58,699 nucleotides of DNA from CAYVHB01 sp964450865 (GTDB lineage: Bacteria > Bacillota > Clostridia > Saccharofermentanales > UBA5734): positions 1-58,699 of the forward strand of contig CAYVHB010000019.1 in assembly GCA_964450865.1 (NCBI GenBank), written 5' to 3'. Position 1 is the first letter of the stretch. Each line of letters opens with the position of its first letter. The translations under genes were made by a program, and so were the position numbers. A model generated the notes under the pieces. The model was not told the origin of the DNA, did no database searches, and saw only the letters and a list, made by a program, of their open reading frames with translations. Below, in pieces: positions 17,568 to 26,279 of the stretch.

Positions 17568-19748
17568 ATGTCATACCTGGCCCTCTATCGCGAATGGCGG
17601 CCACGAACCTTTGATGAAGTGGTTGAACAGAAGCATGCGGTTTTTGCCCTGCGCCAGTCTGTCATCAGCGGCCAGATCGGTCACGCTTATCTCTTCAGCG
17701 GCACACGCGGCACAGGCAAGACAACCCTGGCCAAGATTTTTTCCCGGGCCATCAATTGCCTGCGGCCACAGGCGGGTAATCCCTGCAATGAATGCGCTAT
17801 TTGTCGCGGCATCCTCGATGGATCCCTGCTCGACGTTGTGGAGATGGACGCCGCGTCCAATAACAGTGTCGACAACATTCGCCGGATCTGCGACGAGGTC
17901 ATTTTCATGCCAACGCAGGCCCGATACAAAGTTTACATCGTTGACGAAGTCCACATGCTGTCATCCGGGGCTTTCAATGCCCTGCTGAAAACACTCGAAG
18001 AGCCGCCGGCTCATGCAGTTTTCATCCTGGCCACGACCGAGCCGCACCGGATCCCGGCGACCATCCTGTCCCGTTGCCAGCGTTATGACTTCCGCCGCAT
18101 TCCGGCTGAACAGATCAGCCAGCGGCTGCGGGAAATCGCCCGGACTGATGGCATTGCTATTGATGATAGCGGCCTTGAAACCATTGCGACGTTTGCCGAT
18201 GGGGCGATGCGCGACGCGATCAGCCTGCTCGACCAGGCCCGCAGCAGTTGCCAGGGACTTATCAGCCGGGACGATATCCTGACCCTGGCCGGTATTGCCC
18301 AGGATGAATTCCTGTTGCAGATCGCCAGCGCTGTCAGTCAGCAGCAGACGGGGACGGTTCTGACCCTGATCGATCAGCTGGTCATGAGCGGTCGCGACCT
18401 GGCCCGGTTTCTCATTGATCTGGCCCAGTTCTACCGGAATCTGCTGGTTTGCCAGGTGACACCGCACCCTGAGAAGCTGATCCAGGCTACCGGTGAATCT
18501 TTGACGGCCATGCGCCAGCTGTCGGCGGCGATTGCTTATGCGGACCTGATGGCCATGATCAAGGGCTTGTCTGCCCTGCTGTCCGAACTGCGCTGGGCAT
18601 CTGATACAAGGACCTTGCTCGAAGTTGGCCTGATCCGCCTGATGAATGAAAGCACAGGTGCTGTCGAGATCAGGCAGGCCGCATCGCCTTCAGCCCGGAC
18701 TTCTGTCCAGGCACCAGCGGGCCAGCAGCGGCTGGCTTCATCTGCGGCCGCAGCCCCACCTGCCAGAATGGCTGCAGCCCCGGGGCCATCGGCCACAGTT
18801 GCCGCGCCCAGGGCCGCCGTGCCGACTGCGGCCGCAGGGAGTGCGGCCCCCTTATCTCCGTCAATAATCGATACAGATGCCCTGGCGTCCGCACCGGCAG
18901 CTTCGGCTGCACCGGCACCTGCAGCTGCATCAGAATCTTCATCGTCATCTGAAGAGCGTGTACCGGGCCCTGTCGTCTCCGGTATTCAATTGGAGCCGCA
19001 TTCCTCACCGGAGCCAGTTCCTGATTGGACCTCACCGCCTTTTGTCGATGAGGATATCCCCCCGCCAGCTGACGAAGACCTTCCCCCACCCCCCACGCCG
19101 CCACTGTCAGCCCCGACCCCGGCGCGCCAGTCAACCGGCCGGGCCGGACGCCAGTCCAGGCGTCATGATACGGCATCGACGATAGCTGCGTCAGCTGGTC
19201 CGGCCATGCCATCTGTCGGTAGAATGACGGGTGCCCAGGCGATCAGCCAGTCAGCCGCGACCATACCGCCAGCCACCGGGCCGGTGAGGCCCGCTCATCT
19301 GCCTACCGGGGAAACAGTTCCGGCGCCGGTACCGGCAGCCGGAACTAACCAGACATCCGAATCACCATCCAATTCCGGGGCGACTGATGCCAGTGCTATC
19401 TGGCAGCGACTGCTGTCCCTTCTGGCCGATACAGGCCACATGACACTTTATTTATTCGGGCGCACAGCGGTGACCAGTCTCTGCGGCCAGGTGCTGCAGG
19501 TGGTCTTTGCCCCGCACGAGCAGATCCATTGTCAGGAACTGCAACAGCCAGCGGCGCAGAAGATTATCCGTGATGGCTTGCGCCAGCTGACTGGCGCGGA
19601 TTATCAGCTGGCCGTCCAGGTGGCAGAAGATCCGCAGGCGGCCGCCGCGGCCTGCTCATTGCCCCCGGAGGATGAATGGATCCAGAAGCTGCGCCAGACA
19701 GCGGACCGGTTTGGTATTCCGTTCCAGATGGAGCATCAGCCTGACTAG
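17568..19748 (+). CDS. dnaX: DNA polymerase III subunit gamma/tau
   Basis: A 726-residue clamp-loader subunit. The AAA+ module has FSGTRGTGKTTLAKIFSRA (P-loop, about 40-60), a zinc-binding cluster with CNECAICRG, the Walker B DEVHMLS and the sensor SRC motif. Domain III helices run to about residue 365. A long Ala/Pro/Ser-rich linker (about 370-600) follows, with a conserved-looking C-terminal domain (about 610-726) that may contact the polymerase. I saw no frameshift signal of the E. coli type. The 3' end is duplicated just downstream. Confidence 0.96.
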   Translation: MSYLALYREWRPRTFDEVVEQKHAVFALRQSVISGQIGHAYLFSGTRGTGKTTLAKIFSRAINCLRPQAGNPCNECAICRGILDGSLLDVVEMDAASNNSVDNIRRICDEVIFMPTQARYKVYIVDEVHMLSSGAFNALLKTLEEPPAHAVFILATTEPHRIPATILSRCQRYDFRRIPAEQISQRLREIARTDGIAIDDSGLETIATFADGAMRDAISLLDQARSSCQGLISRDDILTLAGIAQDEFLLQIASAVSQQQTGTVLTLIDQLVMSGRDLARFLIDLAQFYRNLLVCQVTPHPEKLIQATGESLTAMRQLSAAIAYADLMAMIKGLSALLSELRWASDTRTLLEVGLIRLMNESTGAVEIRQAASPSARTSVQAPAGQQRLASSAAAAPPARMAAAPGPSATVAAPRAAVPTAAAGSAAPLSPSIIDTDALASAPAASAAPAPAAASESSSSSEERVPGPVVSGIQLEPHSSPEPVPDWTSPPFVDEDIPPPADEDLPPPPTPPLSAPTPARQSTGRAGRQSRRHDTASTIAASAGPAMPSVGRMTGAQAISQSAATIPPATGPVRPAHLPTGETVPAPVPAAGTNQTSESPSNSGATDASAIWQRLLSLLADTGHMTLYLFGRTAVTSLCGQVLQVVFAPHEQIHCQELQQPAAQKIIRDGLRQLTGADYQLAVQVAEDPQAAAAACSLPPEDEWIQKLRQTADRFGIPFQMEHQPD

Positions 19749-19932
19749 CGGGGACAACCTCGACGAGGACGGATAAGAACCCGGGTCTTATTCGTTCCAG
19801 ATGGAGCATCAGACCGGCCGGGATATTGAGCAATTTCCCCATCAAAGCTGTCTATGGCCGCATGTAGATGGAGCATCAGACCGGCCGGGATATTGAGCAA
19901 TTTCCCCATCAAAGCTGTCTATGGCCGCATGT
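19721..19932 (+). repeat. Tandem duplication derived from the dnaX 3' end
   Basis: A 67-bp unit is repeated perfectly in tandem (19799-19865 and 19866-19932). Its first bases, gttccagatggagcatcag, also match the last codons of dnaX at 19721 (73 bp before the first copy at 19794). The dnaX terminus thus seems to have been copied once and the copy then duplicated again within the dnaX-ybaB spacer. No open frame of note. Confidence 0.9.
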
Positions 19933-20015
19933 ATCGGACAGGCATATCCAATCGGCATATGAATATTGGCTCATCAATTGAATTGAAAATCAACATATTA
20001 ACGGAGGAATAACAA

Positions 20016-20372
20016 ATGGCTAAAGGAGCACGCGGAGGATTTCCCGGAGGTGGCATGGGCGGCGGTAATATGCAGCAGCTGATGCAGCAGGCCCAGCGCA
20101 TGCAGCGTGAGATGGAGAAAGCCCAGGAGGAGGTCGCGGCCTTGACAGCCGAGGCAACTGCCGGCGGCGGGGCCGTGAAGGTAGTTGTCAACGGCGGCAA
20201 GGAGCTGACCAGCCTGATACTGAAGCCCGAAGTCGTGGATCCCAATGACGTTGAAATGCTGCAGGACCTGATCATGATTGCGACCAATGAAGCATTGCGT
20301 AAAATTGACGCGATGGCTGAGGAACGTATGGCCAAGGTCACCGGCGGCCAGGGCCTGCCGTTTGGTTTCTGA
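20016..20372 (+). CDS. YbaB/EbfC family nucleoid-associated protein
   Basis: A 118-residue small DNA-binding protein typical of the dnaX-ybaB-recR cluster. A Gly-rich N-terminus is followed by a Gln/Met/Glu-rich helix (MQQLMQQAQRMQREMEKAQEE) and the conserved segment VKVVVNGGKELTSLILKPEVVDP. GGAGG precedes the ATG. The TGA overlaps the recR ATG by one base (TGATG), so the pair is translationally coupled. Confidence 0.95.
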   Translation: MAKGARGGFPGGGMGGGNMQQLMQQAQRMQREMEKAQEEVAALTAEATAGGGAVKVVVNGGKELTSLILKPEVVDPNDVEMLQDLIMIATNEALRKIDAMAEERMAKVTGGQGLPFGF

Positions 20373-20974
20373 TGGCCAGATATTCACCGGCCACCGGGCG
20401 CCTGATTGCTGAACTGGGCAAATTGCCGGGTATCGGCGGTAAATCGGCCCAGCGTCTGGCTTTTTATTTGCTGGCCCAGCCAGAAGAACGATCCGTAGCC
20501 CTGGCTAATGCAATCCTCGAGGCCCGTCAGTCGACGCGGCTTTGTTCGGTGTGCTGTAATCTGACCGAGCAGGACCCTTGCGAGATATGCCAGTCGGCGA
20601 CCCGGGACCGGAGCATCATTTGCGTAGTAGAGAACCCCCGCGACGTGGCAGCAATGGAACGCATTCATGAATACAAGGGGTTGTATCACGTTTTGCACGG
20701 CGTGATTTCACCCCTGCGCAATGTCGGTCCGGATCAGATCCGGCTGCGCGAGCTGCTGGCCCGGCTGCGGGCTGATGATTCGATCAGCGAAGTGATCCTG
20801 GCAACCAATCCCACTGTCGAGGGCGAGGCAACCGCGCTCTACATCGCCCGGCTGCTCAAGCCGGCCGGGATTCGCACGACGCGGATCGCCCATGGGATAC
20901 CAATGGGCGGCGACCTGGAATACGCCGATGAAGTAACGCTGGCCCGGGCGATGGCCGGACGCCGGGAAATATAA
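20372..20974 (+). CDS. recR: Recombination mediator protein RecR
   Basis: A 200-residue protein that with RecF/RecO loads RecA at gaps. The N-terminal helix-hairpin-helix (LPGIGGKSAQRLAFYLL) is followed by a C4 zinc finger (CSVCCNLTEQDPCEIC), a Toprim domain (IICVVENPRDVAAMERI) and C-terminal GGDLEYADEVTLARA. Normal length. Converges on oppF; the 23-bp gap has no terminator that I can see. Confidence 0.96.
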   Translation: MARYSPATGRLIAELGKLPGIGGKSAQRLAFYLLAQPEERSVALANAILEARQSTRLCSVCCNLTEQDPCEICQSATRDRSIICVVENPRDVAAMERIHEYKGLYHVLHGVISPLRNVGPDQIRLRELLARLRADDSISEVILATNPTVEGEATALYIARLLKPAGIRTTRIAHGIPMGGDLEYADEVTLARAMAGRREI

Positions 20975-20997
20975 CCGATACGATTCACAACCCAACC

Positions 20998-22002
20998 TTA
21001 ATCATATAAATGACAGACCACCCAATGACCGGGGCTGATCTCCCGGCGTGATGGCGGTTGTGTTTTACACCGCTCCATGCATTGTGGACAGCGGGTATGG
21101 AATTTGCAGCCAGCCGGGGGATTAGCCGGCGAGGGGATATTACCAGTCAGGATTACGCGTTTCATATGGACATCCGGATCGGGCACCGGAATCGCGCTCA
21201 TCAGGGCCTGGGTATAAGGATGCAGAGGGGCGGCAAAAATATCATTTTTGGTGCCGAATTCTACCAGCTCACCCAGATACATGACACCGACGGTATCGGA
21301 AATGTGTCTGATAACCGATAAGTCATGCGAGATAAACAGATACGTCAGATGATATGCCTGCTGCAGGTTTTTCAGCAGATTGATAATCTGGGCCTGAATG
21401 GATACATCCAGCGCGGAGACCGGTTCGTCACAGACAACAAATTCCGGCTGCAAAGCCAGGGCCCGGGCAATACCGATGCGCTGGCGCTGACCACCCGAGA
21501 ACTCATGGGGATAGCGCTCCTTATGATAAGGCATCAGTCCGCAGCTTGCCATGATCTGATCGAGGTAATCCTGATACCCGGACTTCGGAACGATCTGATG
21601 CTCGCGCACGGCCTCGCCAATGATTTCACCGACCGGCATGCGCGGTGACAGACTGGAGTAGGGATCCTGGAATATGATCTGGATTTTCGGGCGCAAGACA
21701 CGCAAGGCCTGACGTGACAGATCATGGATTTCAGTCCCATTGAAAAGAACCTGGCCGGCTGTTTTGTCAGTCAGGCGAAGTATCGTGCGGCCAACGGTCG
21801 TCTTGCCACAACCGGATTCACCAACCAGGCCCATGGTTGAGCCCCGCCTGATTCTGAAAGAGACGCCATCCACCGCTTTTACATGACCGGCAACGCGTTG
21901 CAGCAAACCGGCACGGACCGGGTAGTATTTCTTCAAGTCATTCACGACCAGGATATCCGGATCGGTGTGTGAAGATATCTGGCTGGTGAATACAGTAGCC
22001 AT
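20998..22002 (-). CDS. oppF: Oligopeptide ABC transporter ATP-binding protein OppF
   Basis: A 334-residue ATPase of the peptide/nickel uptake family. Walker A GESGCGKTTVGRT, Q-loop IIFQDPYSSLSP, signature SGGQRQRIGIARAL and Walker B FVVCDEPVSALDVS are intact. The C-terminal oligopeptide-family extension contains CKFHTRCPQCMERC, a Cys cluster common in OppD/OppF proteins. It pairs with OppD to power import. Last gene of the opp operon, starting 2 bp beyond the oppD stop. Confidence 0.95.
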   Translation of the reverse strand: MATVFTSQISSHTDPDILVVNDLKKYYPVRAGLLQRVAGHVKAVDGVSFRIRRGSTMGLVGESGCGKTTVGRTILRLTDKTAGQVLFNGTEIHDLSRQALRVLRPKIQIIFQDPYSSLSPRMPVGEIIGEAVREHQIVPKSGYQDYLDQIMASCGLMPYHKERYPHEFSGGQRQRIGIARALALQPEFVVCDEPVSALDVSIQAQIINLLKNLQQAYHLTYLFISHDLSVIRHISDTVGVMYLGELVEFGTKNDIFAAPLHPYTQALMSAIPVPDPDVHMKRVILTGNIPSPANPPAGCKFHTRCPQCMERCKTQPPSRREISPGHWVVCHLYD

Positions 22003-22003
22003 G

Positions 22004-23227
22004 TCAATTACCGTCCTTTATCGTCCGGTGACGATTGCTTTCAAGTTGATCATCAGAGATCTGTTCATGATCGTAGCAATGACCATCCTGCCTGATCCGG
22101 TAACAGCTAACCTGGTGAGTGGCGGTAAGCTGGCTGGCTGGCGGATAGGCGCCGTCACAAACCGGCAGGCGCAGCTGGCAGCGATCCCGGAAATAACAAT
22201 AATCTGGCATATCAATTGGATTGGGAACCTTGCCGGGAATGCTGTACAATGGCTCATCAGGCCGGTTGATCGCCGGCCGGGACGCCATCAGGCCAATTGT
22301 ATAGGGATGGGCCGGCTTTCTAAATATCTCATGGACCGTCCCCTGTTCAACAACCCGTCCGGCATACATCACAACGACCCAGTCGGCCATATTGGCAATC
22401 ACGCCAAGGTCATGGGTAATCAGCATGATGCTGCTGTTGATCTGGTTTTTCAGATTACGCAACAAATCAAGGATCTGGGCCTGGATGGTGACGTCCAGGG
22501 CGGTGGTCGGTTCGTCGGCAATGATCAGGCGAGGATTACAGGCCAGGGCCATGGCAATCATGATCCGCTGCCGCATACCACCCGATAACTCGTGGGGATA
22601 CATCCGGTATACCCCCTCCCCATTGGCAATACTGACCAGGCTCAGCATGTCCAGTGAACGTGCCTTGACCTGGTCCCGGCTCATTTCCGGATGATGCAGC
22701 GCGATAACCTCATCAATCTGCATGCCAATCCGAAAAACAGGATTCAGGCTCGTCATGGGTTCCTGGAATATCATTGCCACCTGGTTGCCACGAATTTTCT
22801 GCATCGCCTGCTGCGGCATGCGGACAATATCATATACCTTGTCACCGGTATTCAGGCGAATGGCGCCTCCGACAATCTGGCCCTGGGGACGCTGCAGAAT
22901 CTTCAGCAATGACAGGCTGGTCACCGACTTGCCGCAACCACTTTCACCGACGATCCCCACTGTTTTCCCGGCCGGTATGGCAAAGCTGACACCGTCGACT
23001 GCCTTGACGGTGCCATTATCCGTATAAAAATAAGTCCGCAAGTCTGAAAATTCAACAACATTTGCCGGATCCTGCATGACACTGAGATACTCGGCCTCGT
23101 CAATGTGTTTGCGGTTGTTCTGCTTTGCAAATTCACGGAAAATCCGGCGATTAGCCCGTGCAATCTGGCGGGACTGACGAGCCGTCAGATAATGAGAAGC
23201 AGTGGATTTTTTCCTGGGAATCAACAT
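22004..23227 (-). CDS. oppD: Oligopeptide ABC transporter ATP-binding protein OppD
   Basis: A 407-residue ATPase. Walker A GESGCGKSVTSLSLL, Q-loop IFQEPMTSLNPVF, signature LSGGMRQRIMIAMAL, Walker B LIIADEPTTALDVT, and C-terminal CYFRDRCQLRLPVC. The N-terminus carries about 60 extra basic residues before the ABC core. I start at the ATG at 23227 (AGAGGT just upstream); a longer reading would translate a short-period repeat (KIQDTRDKIQ) and is unlikely. Confidence 0.94.
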   Translation of the reverse strand: MLIPRKKSTASHYLTARQSRQIARANRRIFREFAKQNNRKHIDEAEYLSVMQDPANVVEFSDLRTYFYTDNGTVKAVDGVSFAIPAGKTVGIVGESGCGKSVTSLSLLKILQRPQGQIVGGAIRLNTGDKVYDIVRMPQQAMQKIRGNQVAMIFQEPMTSLNPVFRIGMQIDEVIALHHPEMSRDQVKARSLDMLSLVSIANGEGVYRMYPHELSGGMRQRIMIAMALACNPRLIIADEPTTALDVTIQAQILDLLRNLKNQINSSIMLITHDLGVIANMADWVVVMYAGRVVEQGTVHEIFRKPAHPYTIGLMASRPAINRPDEPLYSIPGKVPNPIDMPDYCYFRDRCQLRLPVCDGAYPPASQLTATHQVSCYRIRQDGHCYDHEQISDDQLESNRHRTIKDGN

Positions 23228-23237
23228 GTCTGACCTC

Positions 23238-23300
23238 TTATCCCTTTGTATCTTGTCTCTTGTATCTTGTATCTTGTCTCTTGTATCTTGTCTCTCTTGT
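23238..23300. repeat. Short-period TATCTTG(T)-type repeat between oppC and oppD
   Basis: The plus strand reads a run of tatcttgtctcttg-like units (about 7-14 nt period, six or more copies of cttgt) across the oppC-oppD spacer. It lies immediately before the oppD ribosome binding site, so copy-number change could alter spacing or mRNA structure between the two genes. Confidence 0.75.
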
Positions 23301-23345
23301 CCCATATAGCTTTTGCATCCTGACTGCCGGACAGCCGGTCAATCG

Positions 23346-25151
23346 TCATTTCATCTTGGGGTCGAAGGCATCGCGCAAGCCGTCGCCGATGAAATTGAAG
23401 CCCAGAACCGTAATCAGAATACAGAAACCGGCTGGAATCCAGACAAACCAGTAGTGGGTCATGACATGGACATTGCTGACCGCGTTAATAATATTGCCCC
23501 AGGAAGCAAACGGGTACTTGACTCCCAGACCAAGAAAACTGAGAACCGATTCGATCAGGATGGTTTCACCCAGGCTCATGGTTGAGACAACGATCAGCTG
23601 CGGGATAACATTGGGTACAAGGTGACGGAAAATTTTACGGCGAACCGATAAACCGGTTGCCTCGGCTGCAATCATGAATTCCTGTTCCCGCAACGAGAGG
23701 ATCTGGCCCCGGACCAGGCGCGCAATGCCTGGCCAGCCGAGCAGGCCAAGAATCAGCATCAGATAAACCATGCGGATTTGCGGGTCAATCTTGAAGGCAT
23801 CCATCATCGCGCCGATAATGATGATCAGGGGCGTCGACGGGATGCAGTTGAAAATATCCACGATGCGCATCAGCAGATTATCCAGCCATTTGCCAAAATA
23901 GCCGGAAATGCCACCCAGGATGACGCCAATTGTCAGCTCAATAAAAACGACAATAAAGCCTATCATCAGCGAGATGCGGCCACCGTACATCAGGCGGGTC
24001 AGGATATCCATGCCATTGCCATCCGTACCCAGCCAGTGAATGAGCGACGGATTCTGGTAACTTTTGATAACCAGCGTTTGTGTCAGTTTTTTAACCGACC
24101 ACTGATTGTTGTTGCGTACCAATGTATAAGCGACTTCATCACCCGCGTCGGTGAAAGAAAAGCTGCCCTGGCCACTGGTTATGGCCTTTTTGACGGTATC
24201 TTTGAATGGCAGGCTCAGATAGACATCCGCATACGCAGCCTGAATGATGAAACGTGACAGCGTAGCTACAAGCTGGCGATCCTGATTGACGCGACGATAA
24301 AAGCGGCTGATTGTCCCGTCCGATTCCAGTTCATACGTCAAACCATCAACAGTAAAGGTGGCCAGGCCCTGGCGGATAGCTAGTTCGGCCTGGTATTGGA
24401 AGTTGAAATCTGGCAGCAAGTCCGCACTGGCAAAATCAAAAACATTGTAACTGGCCAGGGCGACCGGCTGACTTTGACAAGCGGTGACAAACTTGCCGCT
24501 GCGGGCTATCACATAGTTCTGCTCACCGATCATGAATGATTCAGCCTGGCGGCCCAGGGCAGCGAGAAAGGAATCCGCAAAGCTGGCCGGGGCCTGAAAG
24601 CCTGCGGTCAGGCGGATCTCCCCCGGCTGGCTGCTGCTGGTCCGCGCGACCTCATTCAAGACATGAATCAGATACAGGTCAGTGCCGGGCTTTTCTATCC
24701 AGTACGTCAGCTTGTCTGAGGTCAGAATCATCTTGCCGTCACGCAGGGCCTGGAAAAAATCAGCCCGCGCCGTCAGCGGCAAAGCCTGGCCGCTGACCTC
24801 CGTAAAGCGCAGGTCCGTATTTTCCGTGACGCTGGCGTAATCCTTGGCCATGTCCACATACTCGGTAAAAACCTCTTTTTCCCCATAGGGCATCAGCCAG
24901 CCACCCATAAAAGAAAATATAAACATGGCCGTCAGGCAGATTACCCCGACGATAGCCAGCTGATTGCGCTGAAAGCGCTTCAGAACAAGCATGGCAGGTG
25001 ACAAAACTTTGATCTGGCGCTCTTCGTCGGACTCTGCCTGCGTCGGTTGACTTCCCGGATGCCAGCCGGCCGGGTCTGGTGTATGGACCGGACTGGTACT
25101 TTCAGTCGGGCCATGCTCAGATCGATGATTCAGTTGTTCATTATAACGCAT
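23346..25151 (-). CDS. oppC: Oligopeptide ABC transporter permease OppC with large extracytoplasmic insertion
   Basis: A 601-residue permease, twice the usual ~300. A polar cytoplasmic N-terminus (about 1-60) is followed by TM1 (NQLAIVGVICLTAMFIFSF). About 280 residues without membrane segments come next (about 90-370), predicted outside. The normal permease core then begins at GTDGNGMDILTRLMYGGRIS and has the EAA loop (EAATGLSVRRKIFRHLVPNV) contacting the ATPases. The ATG at 25151 has AAGGAGGT; in-frame codons upstream are not used. The inserted segment looks like repeated beta-rich units (for example FTVDGLTYELESDGTISRFY and FSFTDAGDEVAYTLV), with no family I recognise. Confidence 0.9.
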   Translation of the reverse strand: MRYNEQLNHRSEHGPTESTSPVHTPDPAGWHPGSQPTQAESDEERQIKVLSPAMLVLKRFQRNQLAIVGVICLTAMFIFSFMGGWLMPYGEKEVFTEYVDMAKDYASVTENTDLRFTEVSGQALPLTARADFFQALRDGKMILTSDKLTYWIEKPGTDLYLIHVLNEVARTSSSQPGEIRLTAGFQAPASFADSFLAALGRQAESFMIGEQNYVIARSGKFVTACQSQPVALASYNVFDFASADLLPDFNFQYQAELAIRQGLATFTVDGLTYELESDGTISRFYRRVNQDRQLVATLSRFIIQAAYADVYLSLPFKDTVKKAITSGQGSFSFTDAGDEVAYTLVRNNNQWSVKKLTQTLVIKSYQNPSLIHWLGTDGNGMDILTRLMYGGRISLMIGFIVVFIELTIGVILGGISGYFGKWLDNLLMRIVDIFNCIPSTPLIIIIGAMMDAFKIDPQIRMVYLMLILGLLGWPGIARLVRGQILSLREQEFMIAAEATGLSVRRKIFRHLVPNVIPQLIVVSTMSLGETILIESVLSFLGLGVKYPFASWGNIINAVSNVHVMTHYWFVWIPAGFCILITVLGFNFIGDGLRDAFDPKMK

Positions 25152-25279
25152 GCCTGACCTCCTTGCTTGCCTGTGCAAATCTGCGGGGCGTGGCTCTCCG
25201 GGGTTTAAGCCAGTGGTCTTGTCGTGACCGCCTTGCTTGCTCACGAAAATCCGCAGGCCGCTTCGCCACGGACAGTCAC

Positions 25280-26266
25280 CTAGCTCACACGAACCCGGGG
25301 ATCCACTACCGCATAAAGAATATCGGCAATCAGGGTCCCCAGCAGGGTCAGGGCCGCGAGGAATATCAGGTAGAACATCGAAAAAGGAATATCGCCGTTT
25401 ACCATGGCCTGATACGACGTATAACCGATCCCCGGAATCTGAAACAGGGTTTCCGTAATCAGGGCTCCGGAGAACAAACCGGGCAAGGTCCCGCCAACCA
25501 GGGTTACAATCGGGATCAGGGTATTGCGGAATGCATGATGATAAATAACCCGGTTCTCCGTCAGGCCTTTGGCCCGTGCGGTGCGGATGAAATCCGAGTG
25601 CAGGACCTCCAGCATGTTGGTGCGGGTATAGCGCATCAGCGAGCCGACGCTGATGATCACGAGGGTCGCCAGGGGCAGGATGTAGTGACGGGCCATGTCC
25701 AGCAGCTTTTCAAGCGGGGCCAGCTGCTCATAGTAACGACCGACAATCCCATAGAGGTCCAGCCAACCCAGCTTGATCGAAAAGATCAGTTTCAGGAGAG
25801 TTGCAAAAAAGAATGTCGGCAATGAAATGCCGATCAGCGCGAGCACTGTGATGGCGTAATCAGTCCGGGAATACTGCCTGCGGGCCGACAGGATCCCGAG
25901 CGGAATCGCGATCAGCAGTTCGAGCGCAAACGCCGCCAGAGCCAGGACAAAAGAATACCAGATAACCTGGCTGAATTTGACGACAACTGGCACATTGTAG
26001 TACCAGCTGTCGCCAAACTGGCCCCGCACAGCCGAGCCCAGCCACTTGACAAAGCCGGGGACAAGGCCAAGGTCCAGGCCATAGATCTGATTCAGCTGGG
26101 CCAGCCATTCACCATAGCTTTTTGAGCCGGGCAGGTTGGCCCGTTCCCGGGCGATTGCTTCCACATAGGAAGTCGGCAGAGAACGCATGATCACATAGAT
26201 AATGACTGCGACAAAAAACAGGATCACAAAGGACCACAGGATCCGCCGGATAATAAACTGACGCAT
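25280..26266 (-). CDS. oppB: Oligopeptide ABC transporter permease OppB
   Basis: A 328-residue permease with six predicted membrane helices. The N-terminal signature RRILWSFVILFFVAVIIYVIMR is followed by an extracytoplasmic loop (about 35-95) and the EAA motif RTARAKGLTENRVIYHHAFRN. It forms the heterodimeric channel with OppC. It starts 14 bp after the oppA stop. Confidence 0.94.
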   Translation of the reverse strand: MRQFIIRRILWSFVILFFVAVIIYVIMRSLPTSYVEAIARERANLPGSKSYGEWLAQLNQIYGLDLGLVPGFVKWLGSAVRGQFGDSWYYNVPVVVKFSQVIWYSFVLALAAFALELLIAIPLGILSARRQYSRTDYAITVLALIGISLPTFFFATLLKLIFSIKLGWLDLYGIVGRYYEQLAPLEKLLDMARHYILPLATLVIISVGSLMRYTRTNMLEVLHSDFIRTARAKGLTENRVIYHHAFRNTLIPIVTLVGGTLPGLFSGALITETLFQIPGIGYTSYQAMVNGDIPFSMFYLIFLAALTLLGTLIADILYAVVDPRVRVS

Positions 26267-26279
26267 AGCGGCTACCGGC

